A stretch of 64,000 nt of DNA, from the NCBI GenBank assembly GCA_037893245.1, contig JBAIAA010000119.1:1426001-1490000 (forward strand). The letters are read 5' to 3'. Origin of the DNA: Crossaster papposus. Taxonomy: Eukaryota; Echinodermata; Asteroidea; Velatida; Solasteridae. A program made the position numbers and the translations under genes. Shown here piece by piece: positions 44,301 to 50,745 of the stretch. The notes below the pieces were generated by a model. The model saw only the letters and a list, made by a program, of their open reading frames with translations. It ran no database searches and was not told where the DNA came from. Each line of letters begins with the position of its first letter. Positions within the stretch are counted from its first letter, which is position 1.

Positions 44301-44871
44301 TTCTTGTGCGTCGGGTGTGTCTCTGCTAACTCCGCTAAAATGTCTTTCAGTGATGACCCGTACATATTTTTGAGTAGGAATACTTACTATTTGCAAGGGT
44401 GTTTTGGTGACTCTTTGTTTTTTATGCTAATTAAAATTTCCATATTCACGAGCAAAGGTGTGACATTGTTTCAGTCACCCCCTTGGAGGCTACAGCTGTT
44501 TCCGCACCAACAGTCAACAGATAATTTTGTATTTTTTTCTTGTTGGCAATATTCTTTTTTTATGTTATGATTTGTTGCACATAGCAGTATTAAAGGTATG
44601 ATACGCCATTGGTAATTGCTTGAATGATCATTAATGGGTGGATTTAGGGGTTGTATTTATCCGTTTTGAATCTGGGGAAAACTGTGCGTGTATACATCTT
44701 CCGGCGCGAACTGGTTAAAATAGATTTTCTACTTTTTTTTCTTTTATGTTGCTTCAGACACCAATGAGTGTGATAGTAGTCCGTGCCAAAATGGCGGCAC
44801 ATGCATAGATGGAGTCAACCAGTACCGGTGTTCCTGTTTACAAGGCTACGAAGGAAATAGCTGTCAAAATG
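17466..44871 (+). CDS. Gene A: signal peptide, Thr-rich repeats and EGF domains (incomplete)
   Basis: Five exons on the + strand: 17466-17613, 25491-25850, 26727-26846, 42375-42485 and 44758-44871. All internal boundaries are phase 1, the normal phase for shuffled extracellular modules. The product would be a secreted or membrane-anchored protein: signal peptide, Thr/Pro stalk, about 20 MDP(E/V)TT hexapeptides likely heavily O-glycosylated, then three six-cysteine EGF modules. No transmembrane exon or certain stop is visible. The next duplicated promoter begins about 115 bp after the last EGF exon, so A may be 3'-truncated or may end by read-through at 44934-44936. It is paralogous to gene B at 47218. 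Whether it is part of an EGF-7TM-type receptor is unknown. Confidence 0.75.
17668..17826 (+). repeat. Minisatellite CTATGTTCCGACACC
   Basis: Roughly ten copies of a 16-bp unit (CCTATGTTCCGACACC and variants, some ACAACTAAA). It lies about 55 bp after exon 1 of gene A. The same unit recurs in inverted orientation at 25150-25365. Confidence 0.93.
20790..20961 (-). CDS. Possible minus-strand exon, basic charged peptide
   Basis: On the minus strand, acceptor-like TTCATTCACAG is followed by an open frame reading [20 protein letters not shown], then a basic [20 protein letters not shown] segment, ending YWNAV and TAG. The high charge and lack of low complexity look coding-like. I recognise no family, and no partner exon or AATAAA is visible. 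It could be the last exon of a transposon-borne gene or chance. Confidence 0.25.
23161..23346 (+). repeat. Tandem hairpins GCTGTTTCGGC...GCCGAAACAGC
   Basis: Three hairpins at 23161-23190, 23224-23253 and 23303-23346. Each has an AGCTGTTTCGG stem and is followed by a T-rich tail (TTTGTTTTCGTT). The second is followed by a run of about 38 T. They head the tandem block that follows. Confidence 0.88.
23390..24595 (+). repeat. Tandem repeat, about 180-bp units
   Basis: Six or so diverged units start CCCATAGG(A/T)TTTGTACACG, at about 23396, 23570, 23760, 23936, 24114 and 24435. Each continues with ACACTTTGGTAAAT, GATCGACTTGAGACTTGGCA and TCAAGGTCACGTGACGTCAC. Two units end in a hairpin GTGTTTGTCCACAAACAC (about 23707 and 24570). 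Related fragments occur near 39520-39640 and 40380-40440. Confidence 0.85.
25150..25365 (-). repeat. Minisatellite GGTGTCGGAACATAGG (inverted copy)
   Basis: About 13 copies of the 16-bp unit, the reverse complement of the array at 17668-17826, with the same variant AGTTGTCGGAACATAGG. It ends about 130 bp before the MDP-repeat exon. Confidence 0.93.
25491..25850 (+). CDS. Gene A exon 2: [12 protein letters not shown] repeat exon
   Basis: The acceptor is TATAATGCAG and the donor CCCAG/GTGGGG, phase 1 at both ends (2+357+1). EAT is followed by about 19 hexapeptides MDP(E or V)TT, each an 18-bp unit ATGGACCCNGNGACCACC. E and V types alternate in blocks of three (EEEVVV), making a 108-bp higher-order unit repeated nearly three times. 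Dense Thr suggests an O-glycosylated stalk. It is a minisatellite, so its length is probably variable. The matching region of gene B (48118-48140) has only an ACCATGGGAAAAC trace. The large minus-strand open frames here are shadows of the repeat. The exon call rests on the compatible splice sites. Confidence 0.72.
25851..26726 (+). other. Gene A intron 2
   Basis: 25851-26200 is collinear with 48121-48260 and 26216-26726 with 49890-50372 of gene B, so the whole stretch belongs to the A/B duplication. No exon seen. Confidence 0.7.
26216..27115 (+). repeat. Segmental duplication, EGF-exon segment A
   Basis: Collinear with 49890-50745. Shared blocks include TACAGCTCTGAGC, TTCTTGCACG(A/G)CCAATGAAAC, the EGF exon itself and GAATCGCATTCTGTTGG. 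The two copies differ mainly by short indels. Confidence 0.88.
26727..26846 (+). CDS. Gene A exon 3: EGF domain with lost calcium ligands
   Basis: The acceptor is TTTTCCAG and the donor GTAAGA, phase 1-1. It reads (V)[18 protein letters not shown], then [20 protein letters not shown], with six cysteines in EGF spacing. The paralogous exon at 50373 reads DIDEC and CTNTPGSY, the calcium-binding consensus. Here the first Asp is Val and the mid-domain Asn is Tyr, so calcium binding is probably lost. Confidence 0.9.
27136..27400 (+). repeat. Direct duplication flanking an AAGATCTTCTTCAGAG repeat
   Basis: GACAGTTGGATTTAGCAGAC through CCCAACAACTTGGTGAGTTG occurs at about 27141-27200 and again at 27339-27400. 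Between them lies a segment (about 27222-27320) of the repeat that forms the 90-bp palindrome at 50919-51008. Confidence 0.8.
27874..28143 (+). pseudogene. Tc1-like transposase, N-terminal fragment
   Basis: Open frame with [16 protein letters not shown] and [17 protein letters not shown], the helix-turn-helix that binds the transposon ends, then [16 protein letters not shown] (the GRPR-like linker). It stops at TAG just after a repeated GATTCCGTC. No catalytic domain is joined to this fragment. Confidence 0.88.
28220..28523 (+). pseudogene. Tc1-like transposase, displaced 3' fragment
   Basis: Matches 34995-35265 closely (GTACCACTGCAT...CTGACATTG). It encodes the C-terminal catalytic segment (PIDHLWDEL) in a broken frame. 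It is fused directly after the N-terminal half, so this copy is an internal-deletion derivative. Confidence 0.8.
28524..28961 (+). pseudogene. Tc1-like transposase, middle fragment with first catalytic Asp
   Basis: Repeats the 28044-28219 sequence, then continues into [20 protein letters not shown] and [11 protein letters not shown], holding the first Asp of the DDE/D triad, and ends [15 protein letters not shown]. It is interrupted at GGCCAGTAC by the 5.87-kb element. Confidence 0.85.
30073..30162. mobile_element. 90-bp TTAA MITE
   Basis: The ends TTAACCCTAACTCCCT and AGGGAGTTAGAGTTAA are inverted. A second copy in opposite orientation is at 55642-55733, where the empty target shows duplication of TTAA. 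Confidence 0.85.
31064..31112. mobile_element. 33-bp palindromic micro-MITE with 8-bp target duplication
   Basis: The element 31072-31104 (CATAGAGCTGTAT, 7-nt loop, ATACAGCTCTATG) is flanked by GTTTAAGC on both sides. It is the sister of 14773-14806. Confidence 0.75.
32183..33662 (+). pseudogene. SGNH (GDSL-type) hydrolase gene inside the TIR element
   Basis: Exon 1 is only ATGGCGTG (32183-32190) before a perfect GTAAGT. Exon 2 opens at 32947 after TACATGTAG and the phases match, giving [19 protein letters not shown]. Then come [10 protein letters not shown] (nucleophile Ser block), [11 protein letters not shown] (GxND block) and [10 protein letters not shown] (Asp-His block), so all catalytic blocks survive, over about 230 residues. 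A 19-bp tandem duplication (33302-33320 and 33321-33339) shifts the frame between the second and third block. The stop TAA ends at 33662. Such domains occur in some retroelement ORFs and in secreted esterases. The substrate cannot be told. An early stop after the shift makes it a pseudogene here. Confidence 0.82.
33676..33681 (+). terminator. Polyadenylation signal of the SGNH gene
   Basis: AATAAA starts 14 bp after the TAA stop, making the SGNH unit compact and complete. Confidence 0.6.
33823..33995 (+). repeat. Tandem duplication, about 85-bp unit
   Basis: TCATTTTCAATT(G/T)AATTCAAT, then TTATTTCCATTT and ACATTCTGTGAAAAT, occurs twice, at 33824 and 33909. It lies just after the SGNH gene. 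Confidence 0.8.
34191..34288 (+). other. Orphan first-exon-like segment
   Basis: AAAGATGGCGG is followed by a frame reading [20 protein letters not shown], then QLDKI, then GTGAGT. The CGCCCTGACCCAGCTAGA part recurs at 32325-32345 in the SGNH intron, where it reads CALTQLENI. It could be a second promoter or first exon of the element. No downstream exon found. Confidence 0.3.
34837..35280 (+). pseudogene. Tc1-like transposase, C-terminal part
   Basis: Resumes the gene interrupted at 28961: [41 protein letters not shown] (second catalytic Asp at 34957). A one-base deletion near ACTAGTGGCC then shifts into [15 protein letters not shown]. The third catalytic position is Asp, where Tc1 proteins have Glu (PIEHLW), 34 residues after the second Asp once the missing base is allowed for. 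Confidence 0.85.
35311..35567. mobile_element. TIR element with ACCTTTCAAAACC motifs
   Basis: The left end ACCTTTCAAAACCTTTCAAA and the right end TTGAAAGGTTTTGAAAGGT are inverted. Four more ACCTTTCAAAAC motifs lie inside. It is inserted in the Tc1 3' tail. Confidence 0.7.
36026..36150. mobile_element. MITE-like inverted repeat
   Basis: AATAAGACGTGGCAGAAATT...GTTTGAAGCA is matched inverted by TGCTTCAAAC...GGCCGTGTCTATTATA. Confidence 0.55.
36228..36345 (+). repeat. G-run plus 95-bp segment shared with 51114-51257
   Basis: After G23, TTAAGAACAGAAAGGGGTTG...CCCACAACAATGTGGGAAAG...GTGATTGAATAG is shared with the sequence left of the split-repeat element. Here it continues uninterrupted into TCATAGG, giving an empty left junction. 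Confidence 0.85.
36570..37942 (+). repeat. Direct duplication, about 0.4-kb units
   Basis: 36570-36912 and 37452-37942 share GTGAATTTCAAAGTGAATTC, AAATAAGCTGAAAGAGTAAA, TTTTTAATTATGCAAAAAA and GCAGTACTGACCTTGTTAAT. The second copy contains a local triplication of GGTTAAGATGTACTTAAT (37598-37645). The spacer 36950-37440 has GGTTCCGGTTTCGTC-type repeats and no gene. Confidence 0.8.
38160..38560 (+). repeat. Dispersed TTTTCACGAAGAGGCGAATT motif cluster
   Basis: At least four copies of TTTTCACGAAG(A/G)GGC(A/G)AATT occur at about 38167, 38392, 38441 and 38534, with GGGCGAATT echoes between. The overlapping short open frames are repeat-driven. Confidence 0.6.
38608..38960 (+). repeat. Duplicated segment, copy 1
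   Basis: Matches 44031-44385: CCACCTTTTGAGTCGTTTCT through CGTCGGGTGTGTCTCTGCT and TTTTGAGTAGGAATAC. It is non-coding. Together with the EGF exon duplication it indicates repeated local duplication in this part of gene A. Confidence 0.85.
40672..41338. mobile_element. TIR element filled with CCCCGGGAAAT repeats
   Basis: The ends AGCCCTTTTCACACT and AGTGTGAAAGGGGCT are inverted (one mismatch). Within each end lie several CCCGGG palindromes in TTTCCCGGGGA context, dense from 40700-40830 and 41155-41320. The middle is AT-rich. No transposase. Confidence 0.75.
41662..41950. mobile_element. 273-bp hAT-like MITE with 8-bp target duplication
   Basis: GTATGTCC flanks both sides (41662-41669 and 41943-41950). 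The element 41670-41942 begins CACTGACCTC and ends GAGGTCAGTG. The arms of about 125 bp pair through AGTGCAACATGGCG / CGCCATGTTGCACTT and GAGCCAATGAAATGTCCA / TGGACATTTCATTGGCTC. Confidence 0.88.
42095..42346. mobile_element. TTAA element CCAGTTCGCG, copy 1
   Basis: The ends (T)CAACCAGTTCGCACCGGG and CGACGCGAACTGGTTAA are inverted and abut TTAA-like sites. Relatives lie at 48416-48643 and 59460-59670, with a 3' fragment at about 44664-44720. This copy ends 28 bp before the EGF exon at 42375. Confidence 0.8.
42375..42485 (+). CDS. Gene A exon 4: EGF domain
   Basis: The acceptor is TTTTGTCTCAG and the donor GTAACA, phase 1-1. It codes (D)[18 protein letters not shown], then [18 protein letters not shown], with six cysteines. 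CRNGATC fits the C-x4-(S/T)-C O-fucose consensus and [12 protein letters not shown] fits the Asp/Asn hydroxylation consensus. Compared with the exon at 44758, the first loop is CRLEC instead of CDSSPC, losing the O-glucose site. Confidence 0.92.
42810..43413. mobile_element. 604-bp TTAA element, AAGGTAGGATACA family
   Basis: Ends TTAAAGGTAGGATACACC and TTGTATCCTACCTTTAA. Relatives lie at 55342-55837 (full), 61665-61957 (edges worn) and 44590-44660 (5' fragment only). No ORF of note. Confidence 0.85.
43468..43680 (+). repeat. Tandem hairpins GGCTTTTTCGC...GCGAAAAAGCC
   Basis: Three clear hairpins (43468-43494, about 43584-43609, 43633-43659) and one degenerate (about 43528-43552). Each is followed by TTTGTTTTTGTTCTGA. 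The layout is the same as in 23161-23346 with a different stem sequence. Confidence 0.85.
43966..44037. repeat. 72-bp palindromic element
   Basis: GTGGACATTCTTTGATTCGA and the right arm TTGAATCAAAGAATGTCCAC are inverted around a CGCAGTGTCC loop. A shortened relative (TTCTTTGATTCGAAT...AATGTCCACC) lies at 38570-38612 beside the other copy of the same duplication. Confidence 0.75.
44031..44385 (+). repeat. Duplicated segment, copy 2
   Basis: Copy of 38608-38960 (see there), with a TTAAACTACG insertion and small indels. Confidence 0.85.
44758..44871 (+). CDS. Gene A exon 5: Notch-type EGF domain
   Basis: The acceptor is GTTGCTTCAG and the donor GTAACG, phase 1-1. It codes (D)[19 protein letters not shown], then [18 protein letters not shown]. 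It has six cysteines, the Ca-type DTNEC start, CDSSPC (C-x-S-x-P-C, O-glucose consensus), CQNGGTC (O-fucose consensus) and [12 protein letters not shown] (hydroxylation consensus). Reading past the donor gives 21 further codons to TAA at 44934-44936, with AATAAA at 44968-44973. Confidence 0.93.
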
Positions 44872-44967
44872 GTAACGTTGTCCTTTTCCTCTTTGTTAAT
44901 GCAAAGATTATTTGCATATTCATGAGCTATACATAATCATCTTCAACATTCATGCATATTAAAACAA

Positions 44968-44973
44968 AATAAA
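44968..44973 (+). terminator. Candidate intronic polyadenylation signal after gene A exon 5
   Basis: AATAAA 32 bp after an in-frame stop if the donor at 44872 is skipped. It lies just before the start of duplicated promoter segment B. The same hexamer follows the EGF exon at 42375 (42552-42557). Confidence 0.3.
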
Positions 44974-44984
44974 GAGCCGTACAA

Positions 44985-45822
44985 CTACCGGTGCTTCATG
45001 TTAAAGATGGCACATGATAGACCGGCGGCTGAAAATTGCTATAAATTATACCAAAAGATCGATATACCAAACAAAACTGTGGATCCATCCCGTGATGTTC
45101 GTTATAGTGGAGTTCCGCTGGTGACTTATTTAACGTAAGTTTAACATTGGTTGATATAAGACGAATTGGATTTCTGAATGCTGCCTTTGGGCAACAGCTT
45201 AGACGAATTTGATCTGTAATGACGAATATTTCAGACACAATGTTTAAATAGTGCGACCAATGTTTGAAATGGCAGGGCCTAAATGACTAAATTGGTTTGT
45301 TGAAAGCGTGTGAAATTTGTTTAGGACAAAATTGAATGTGAGAGTTAGTGAATTTGAATAAAACATGTTTTAATTGAATTGATTACGAGCAGACAAATTT
45401 GGCAAAATGAGGGTCAAAATTATTGCCTGTGTGACTGCGAGTGCGCCTCTTAGGTGGACTTATAATTAACTTATAATTAACTTATAATTTTGTTTTAACT
45501 TTACATGTCTCTCTTATTTCCAAAGAGTAAAAATTCACTCCATTCGAGTGAAAATTCACTCCCACAGTCTGAAACTAGGAGCCAGACGTTTTAGAGTGAA
45601 ATTAATTCACTCAAAAAAGATCGAAATCCAATCGAATTCCACTGAAATGCAGGCCCGTACGCAGGATTTTTTATGGGGGGTGCGAATTTGTACTTGATGG
45701 TACCAACAGTGGGACCAAACATTTTCGTGTGCCAGTACCGTTATTTCTACATCAAAATACCACTATTTACCCCGGAAAATGTGGACCTTTTGGTAATTTT
45801 TTTAAATTTGTTTGGGTTTTTT

Positions 45823-45853
<31 letters not shown>

Positions 45854-47217
45854 TGCGTACGCACCCGTCGCACCCCCCCCCCCCCTCCCCTGCGTACGGG
45901 CCTGAAATTATACTTTTGTTCAGTGTATTTTAATCTAAAATTATAGTGGTTTTCACTCTAAATCGCCTAGTCCATAGTTTTACTCTTTGGAATTTAGAGA
46001 GTAATTCAACAACATTGAACAGCGCAGCCAGGCGACAGAACAGAATAATTATGCACCGACGTGTGACATATTGCCGTAAGCATGTTTACGCATGATTGAA
46101 TCCACTGTCACGCATATAGCCACACACATTCTAGTTTGTGGTGTAACTGTTTGCAGTACGTATATACACCCAAGTCCAAGGCCATGCACACAATATAATT
46201 TATTGTCATCCACGCCGGGTTCTTTGAAACCTGGAACTTAATTGTGACATATGGAGGTGTTTCCTACCTCCATGATCATGACAACACACAATTATATAGA
46301 TGCTTTTGTGCCGCATTTGGAATCGAGACATCATGACCTCCAAAACAAAATCCAATTTTTTACTGTACAATATCAAAACAATACAATGAAAGAGGTGAAC
46401 AAGTTTGTCAATTGTGACTGTGTTGTGGTATTATATGTTGTGTTGAAATCAGTAAATTTCAAATTGAATAACATAATACATGTAGCTCAACTTTTAGGCA
46501 GATAACGCAAAACCGAAGCGTGTTTTGTTTTCCCGGGGGTCGGTTTTAATCGCAAATTTTAATGAGACAAACAATATATCCAGCACGATATGAGACAGAG
46601 GGACGTACCCCCCTTACACTCTCGAGACTACACCTGTTGCATAACACCCCCCTCCCTTAAAACCTAAACAGAAGTTCTGAGAATTAAACCACAACAAATC
46701 TCAAATCAAACACAATATGACAACAGATCGAGGAAGGGGTGGGGATTCCCTCCGTCTCATATATCTTGCTCCAAATGAAATACAAACAAACCTTGGCTTA
46801 ATCTCCGAAAGGAGTGTAAACAAATATACTCCGTGGTTTAGACTTTCAAAAAATCACCATTTTCATTATCGCAGAAAGTTTTGACCACGCCCCCCCCCCC
46901 CCCCCCCCCCCCCCCCAACGACCTGTGACGCGACAGGTGATTTTGCAATTGTCACGTGTTGGCCACCTGTCCTTGGCCACCTGTCCTTGACCTAGTCAAA
47001 TAGTGCAGACGCTATGCACACACAATCGAGTTACTGGACAATGCTTTGTTTTGCTACCTCCGGCCGGCCGTACCGATCGTACAATACGTAACTGGTGAGT
47101 CATGACACGTACTCCAGTACCAGTTCATTCTGGTTGAGAGTTTGAAACGAGAGGACGTTCTTAAAAGTTTTGCCAAAACCAAATAAGAAGTAAATAATAA
47201 CTGTTCAGTTAGGCGGG
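44985..47217 (+). repeat. Segmental duplication copy B: upstream region of gene B
   Basis: Collinear with 15165-17465. Conserved up to the ATG (GTTTGAAACGAGAGGACGTTCTTAAAA just upstream in both), so the promoter and 5' UTR were duplicated. It carries a CAGGCCCGTACG MITE at a different site from copy A and lacks the palindrome seen at 16513-16688. Confidence 0.9.
45650..45904. mobile_element. CAGGCCCGTACG MITE, copy in segment B
   Basis: The ends CAGGCCCGTACGCAGG and CCTGCGTACGGGCCTG are perfect 16-bp inverted repeats. Inside are G- and C-runs. The paralogous site at about 15850 is empty (CCACTGAAATGATACC). The host reads GAAATG before and AAATTA after, suggesting a short duplication of AAAT. 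Confidence 0.85.
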
Positions 47218-47371
47218 ATGAAGCGATTTCGAGTGTTCGTGGTGATACTGGTGATGACTGTATGGACGTGTGCGGGTGTTGCGAACTCACAAACAACTAC
47301 GCCTCCCCCTGGTACTACCACTACTACTACGCCTAGTGTTGGTACTACTACTACGCCTATGACCACTCAAG
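47218..47371 (+). CDS. Gene B exon 1: signal peptide and Thr/Pro stalk
   Basis: ATG at 47218 codes [18 protein letters not shown], likely cleaved at VANS/QTTT, then [20 protein letters not shown] and PMTTQ, ending CAAG/GTAATT in phase 1. It differs from gene A exon 1 by I/T and V/A in the signal peptide and by indels of ACT codons in the stalk. Confidence 0.9.
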
Positions 47372-50300
47372 GTAATTAAATAGCTCCTAAACGTGGACCA
47401 GCTGTCTATTTATCGCCTTTCTAGAATTTAACCATGAATTTCGTAGATTTATCATTTTTGGCAAATCTTCTGGTTCTTTATCTTACTGTACCGCACACCT
47501 TGGCATACATTTATGACATAATATACTTCATAATTTGTGATTCAAGAAAAAATGCTTTTAGTTTTACTGTATGTACATGTAAAACCAAAATGAGTATTAT
47601 ACAAAAATGCTAGACCGAGTTACTGGCCTCTAGTTATCACTTTTTTAACATTTGGACATCATCTGGCGCTAAGTAGCCATATTTAGGGCTGTGCATCGGA
47701 ACCGGGTACTCAAGTACTCGACCGTTGTCGGGAACCTTCGGATGGGACGTAAAGCCGTTGGTCCTGTGTGTGTGTGTATTGTGTATATATTGAACCAGGA
47801 CACGCACGTAAAAGAACCCAGTTACGCTTATCGCTAAGAGAAGGGGTTCACCCCGGTGTTTCTGGCATTCAGTTCATCCTCCTACTCCGGTTTCTTCAGG
47901 CTTACGAGCTACAGTGCCTTGGGCGCTTTTTGAGGAATCCTCGGTTTCATTAACGAAAAGGAATAATAATAATAATAATAACAATAATAACCGATTCCAG
48001 ATTATGGGATCAAGTACCTGTAGCCCACTTTTAAAACTACTTAAAAGTACGTAGTAACTTTTAAGACAATGAAAGCGAAAGGTTTTGAAATGTCATTTGT
48101 TTGGATTTTTCAAAATGAAACCATGGGAAAACAAAATATGTTTTATGTTCATGACGCTAGTAAAATTTACAGTTTAGACCTGGTGTGGACAGGTCTCTCT
48201 GCAATAGAAAGAAACTTTCATCTAAGGAGTTAATTAATTAAGAGCTTCTAAAAAGGGTTTCGGCTGAAAAGGGCTTTTTTTTGGCCAATTTTTAGTTTGC
48301 AAGTTGACCATGTAGGCAGTTGTGATGAAACTTTGCTCATATATACGTGTACGTGTACACATATCTTGCCTTTATTTGTCTCAAATTTCAACTTGTTTTC
48401 TCATCAACTTCACTGTTAACCAGTTCGCGCTGGGTTATTTTAACATCACTGAGCCGAGGTGCAGGATTATTTTTAACGAAACTCGATCCGAAGCGGGTTC
48501 AGGCCGATAGTGCCGGGAAGCACACCCCCGCATTTCCGGCCTTGCTCGCTGCTGACAGACATTTCCGAATTTGAATTTATGCGTCATCCGTTTTGAATTT
48601 TGGGAAAACTTTGCATATACGTCATCCGGCGTGAACTGGTTAAATCATTTTGTCAAATCTAGACAAACATTGCATATTGGTCATACATGGTAGTCGCGTG
48701 ATGATAACCAGCGCGCCAATGAAAACAATGCATGAAGACACTGCACTGCAGCATGCAAGACTGCACACGTGAACTTCATTTGTGCATTGTTTTCATCAGC
48801 GCGGTGTATGACACGTGAGAATTAAAGTTCCCGGATGTCGGATGCCCCGACCTATGGGTCAAAATTTGTCAAAGTAATTAGCATGACCCCTTAAAGCCGT
48901 GTTCTCATGGGACCTTTTTGTTCTAAAACATACTGTGACTTTAATGTAGAATCAAATCCAATCAAAAATTAAATCCAATGGGAACGCGGTAGACTTACGT
49001 CCTTGTCAACGTCACTGCGACGGTGATGTAAAACTACCAGATCGAAAATGGTCGCCATGGTCGTGGAAAGTTTTCGCTCAGTCGCGGTAAGTTATCAGGG
49101 ACACTTACAAGTCCAACGGGAACAGCCCGGCGCTGTAGAACTACCGCGACCACGCTTAAAGGAAACATGTAATAAGTTTTTTTTGGCTTAAATCAATAAA
49201 GTTTAATGTTGACAACAACATTATGTGTGTGGTTGTGTTTATTTTCTGTGATAAATGGGGGAAAAAATGTTGAGGCAGAGACTCGTCGCGCTGCTACCCG
49301 GCCTATCGTATAACGACTGCGCGCATTGCAACAAGTGTCCGTCTATATTGCATGTTTCATTCTGAATCGGGGTAAAAATACAACAGTTTTCGAAGTGGTC
49401 CGGGCCTAGTGATTTTCGGCCCTCTGCAGCGATCATTTTGAGCGGTCGTGCTTCGCCCTATAGAGCGTCTAGAGAGACCCCATCTTTATCCTCGCTCGGG
49501 CCAGTGTCAGAATAATAAATACTGTGATTCAAATCGACGAATTTCACGATCGTCCATGTGAAATTTGATTACCGTTGGTACGTACACCCACAACAATGTG
49601 TGCGACCGTGGCCACGTGAATCTGTCTCGTACCTAGACGTCGCGTACCGACTATCGAGAATTTGTCCGGGTTCTGCCTCGGTTTACGTCACTCATTTTGA
49701 GTGGCCGCGAAATTTAAAAAGGGGGTTCATTTTTTGGACGGCAAATTACCACACTAATAAACGTATGTACACTAGAACCAGTTTTGCTTTTTATTCACAT
49801 TTAATAAACATAAATCTATTAATTTAAAATAAAAAACGCGCAATGAAAATGTTACACTGCATGTTTCTTTTTAACCACTTCTTGTATACGTTACAACTAT
49901 ACAGCTCTGAGCCACAGTGCGCGCGAAAAAGGTAGGCAGGTTTCTTGTCTTCTTTACTGACAATAATGTAGCTATATAGGCATGTTTGTCATGTTGCATT
50001 GGGTTAGCTGTCTAAAAAGCCACATCATGTCACCATGTCATATTCTGCTTGGGTACAAAATGGCGGCACATGCCTGCAATGTGCGACATTCTGTCATTCT
50101 TGCACGGCCAATGAAACGTTATATTGCGGTATAAAAGTCCAATGTGAATGCACAGTAGAATCCAAAAAAGGAATGTTAAAGTTACGAGACTGCGGAAGAA
50201 AAAGTCCATTTGTAACACTGCTTCATATGTTTTTCATGTCTTGATGATTGTATTGTAAATAGTGCAGGTTTTCGCAAAGAATGTGACCAGTTGCTTCTTT

Positions 50301-50495
50301 TTCTTGTTTCCATAAAAATTAATAATGTTTCCTCATGGTTTAAAGTTCTATTATTTTTGCTTTATTTTTCAGATATCGATGAATGTCTAATTATGCCTGG
50401 TTGTGATACCAACGCAGTCTGCACTAATACACCAGGCAGCTATATTTGTACCTGTAAAGATGGATTCATTGGGGATGGATATACAACTTGCAATG
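47218..50495 (+). CDS. Gene B: signal peptide, Thr-rich stalk and calcium-binding EGF (5' part)
   Basis: Tandem paralog of gene A. Two exons are visible (47218-47371 and 50373-50495), phase 1 throughout. The product starts with the same signal peptide and a Thr/Pro stalk, then goes straight into a cbEGF module. The MDP-repeat exon of gene A is absent, with only a short trace near 48120. Nothing downstream of 50495 in the window looks like a further exon, so the rest should lie beyond 64000. It is presumably a secreted or cell-surface protein. Confidence 0.82.
47738..47990 (+). mobile_element. SINE, + strand copy with (AAT)n tail
   Basis: The same body as 4140-4480, from GGATGGGACGTAAAGCCGTT to CCTCGGTTTCATTAACG, then an (AAT)n tail to about 47990. 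Confidence 0.8.
48416..48643. mobile_element. TTAA element CCAGTTCGCG, copy 2
   Basis: TTAACCAGTTCGCGCTGGG at the left and CCGGCGTGAACTGGTTAA at the right. 228 bp including both TTAA. Confidence 0.88.
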
Positions 50496-50745
50496 GTAAG
50501 AAAACATGGCTGTAACCAGATGTAGGGGTAGGGGGGGGGGGGGTGGAGAAAAATGGGTTTTCCTCATCCCCTGCCACTGTAGCAGACCAAAGAGACACTA
50601 CAGCAAATTCTGAATCCAACAGACTCAACAAGTTGACATTTCCATTGGGCCCTGTTGATTCAGCCGGAAAGTTATTTGATATATTCCAGGACGCATTCAG
50701 AATCGCATTCTGTTGGGTTACTGGTAAATAATGCCAAGTTGGACA
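49890..50745 (+). repeat. Segmental duplication, EGF-exon segment B
   Basis: Collinear with 26216-27115. Confidence 0.88.
50373..50495 (+). CDS. Gene B exon 2: calcium-binding EGF domain
   Basis: The acceptor is TTATTTTTCAG and the donor GTAAGA, phase 1-1. It codes (D)[18 protein letters not shown], then [20 protein letters not shown] and C. It has the full cbEGF signature: D-I-D-E at the N-terminus, Asn after the third-cysteine region and an aromatic two to four residues before Cx[13 protein letters not shown] fits the hydroxylation consensus. Confidence 0.95.

Larger units (their letters stand above)
42486..44757 (+). other. Gene A intron 4
   Basis: Contains the TIR element 42810-43413, the hairpin repeat block 43468-43680, a palindrome at 43966-44037, the duplicated segment 44031-44385, and 44380-44757, which is collinear with 42640-42870 and then 42280-42374. 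The intron therefore arose by tandem duplication of the region around the EGF exon. Confidence 0.7.
47372..50372 (+). other. Gene B intron 1
   Basis: Holds the + strand SINE (47738-47990), the trace of gene A's exon 2 region (48118-48260), the TTAA element 48416-48643, an inverted repeat around GCCAATGAAAACAATGCA / TGCATTGTTTTCATC (48713-48800), and the duplicated EGF-exon segment from 49890. 48890-49880 is unassigned. Confidence 0.65.

Noticed and set aside
49558..49827. 89-aa plus-strand frame in gene B intron 1
   Set aside because: No splice-site or domain support and no counterpart in gene A.
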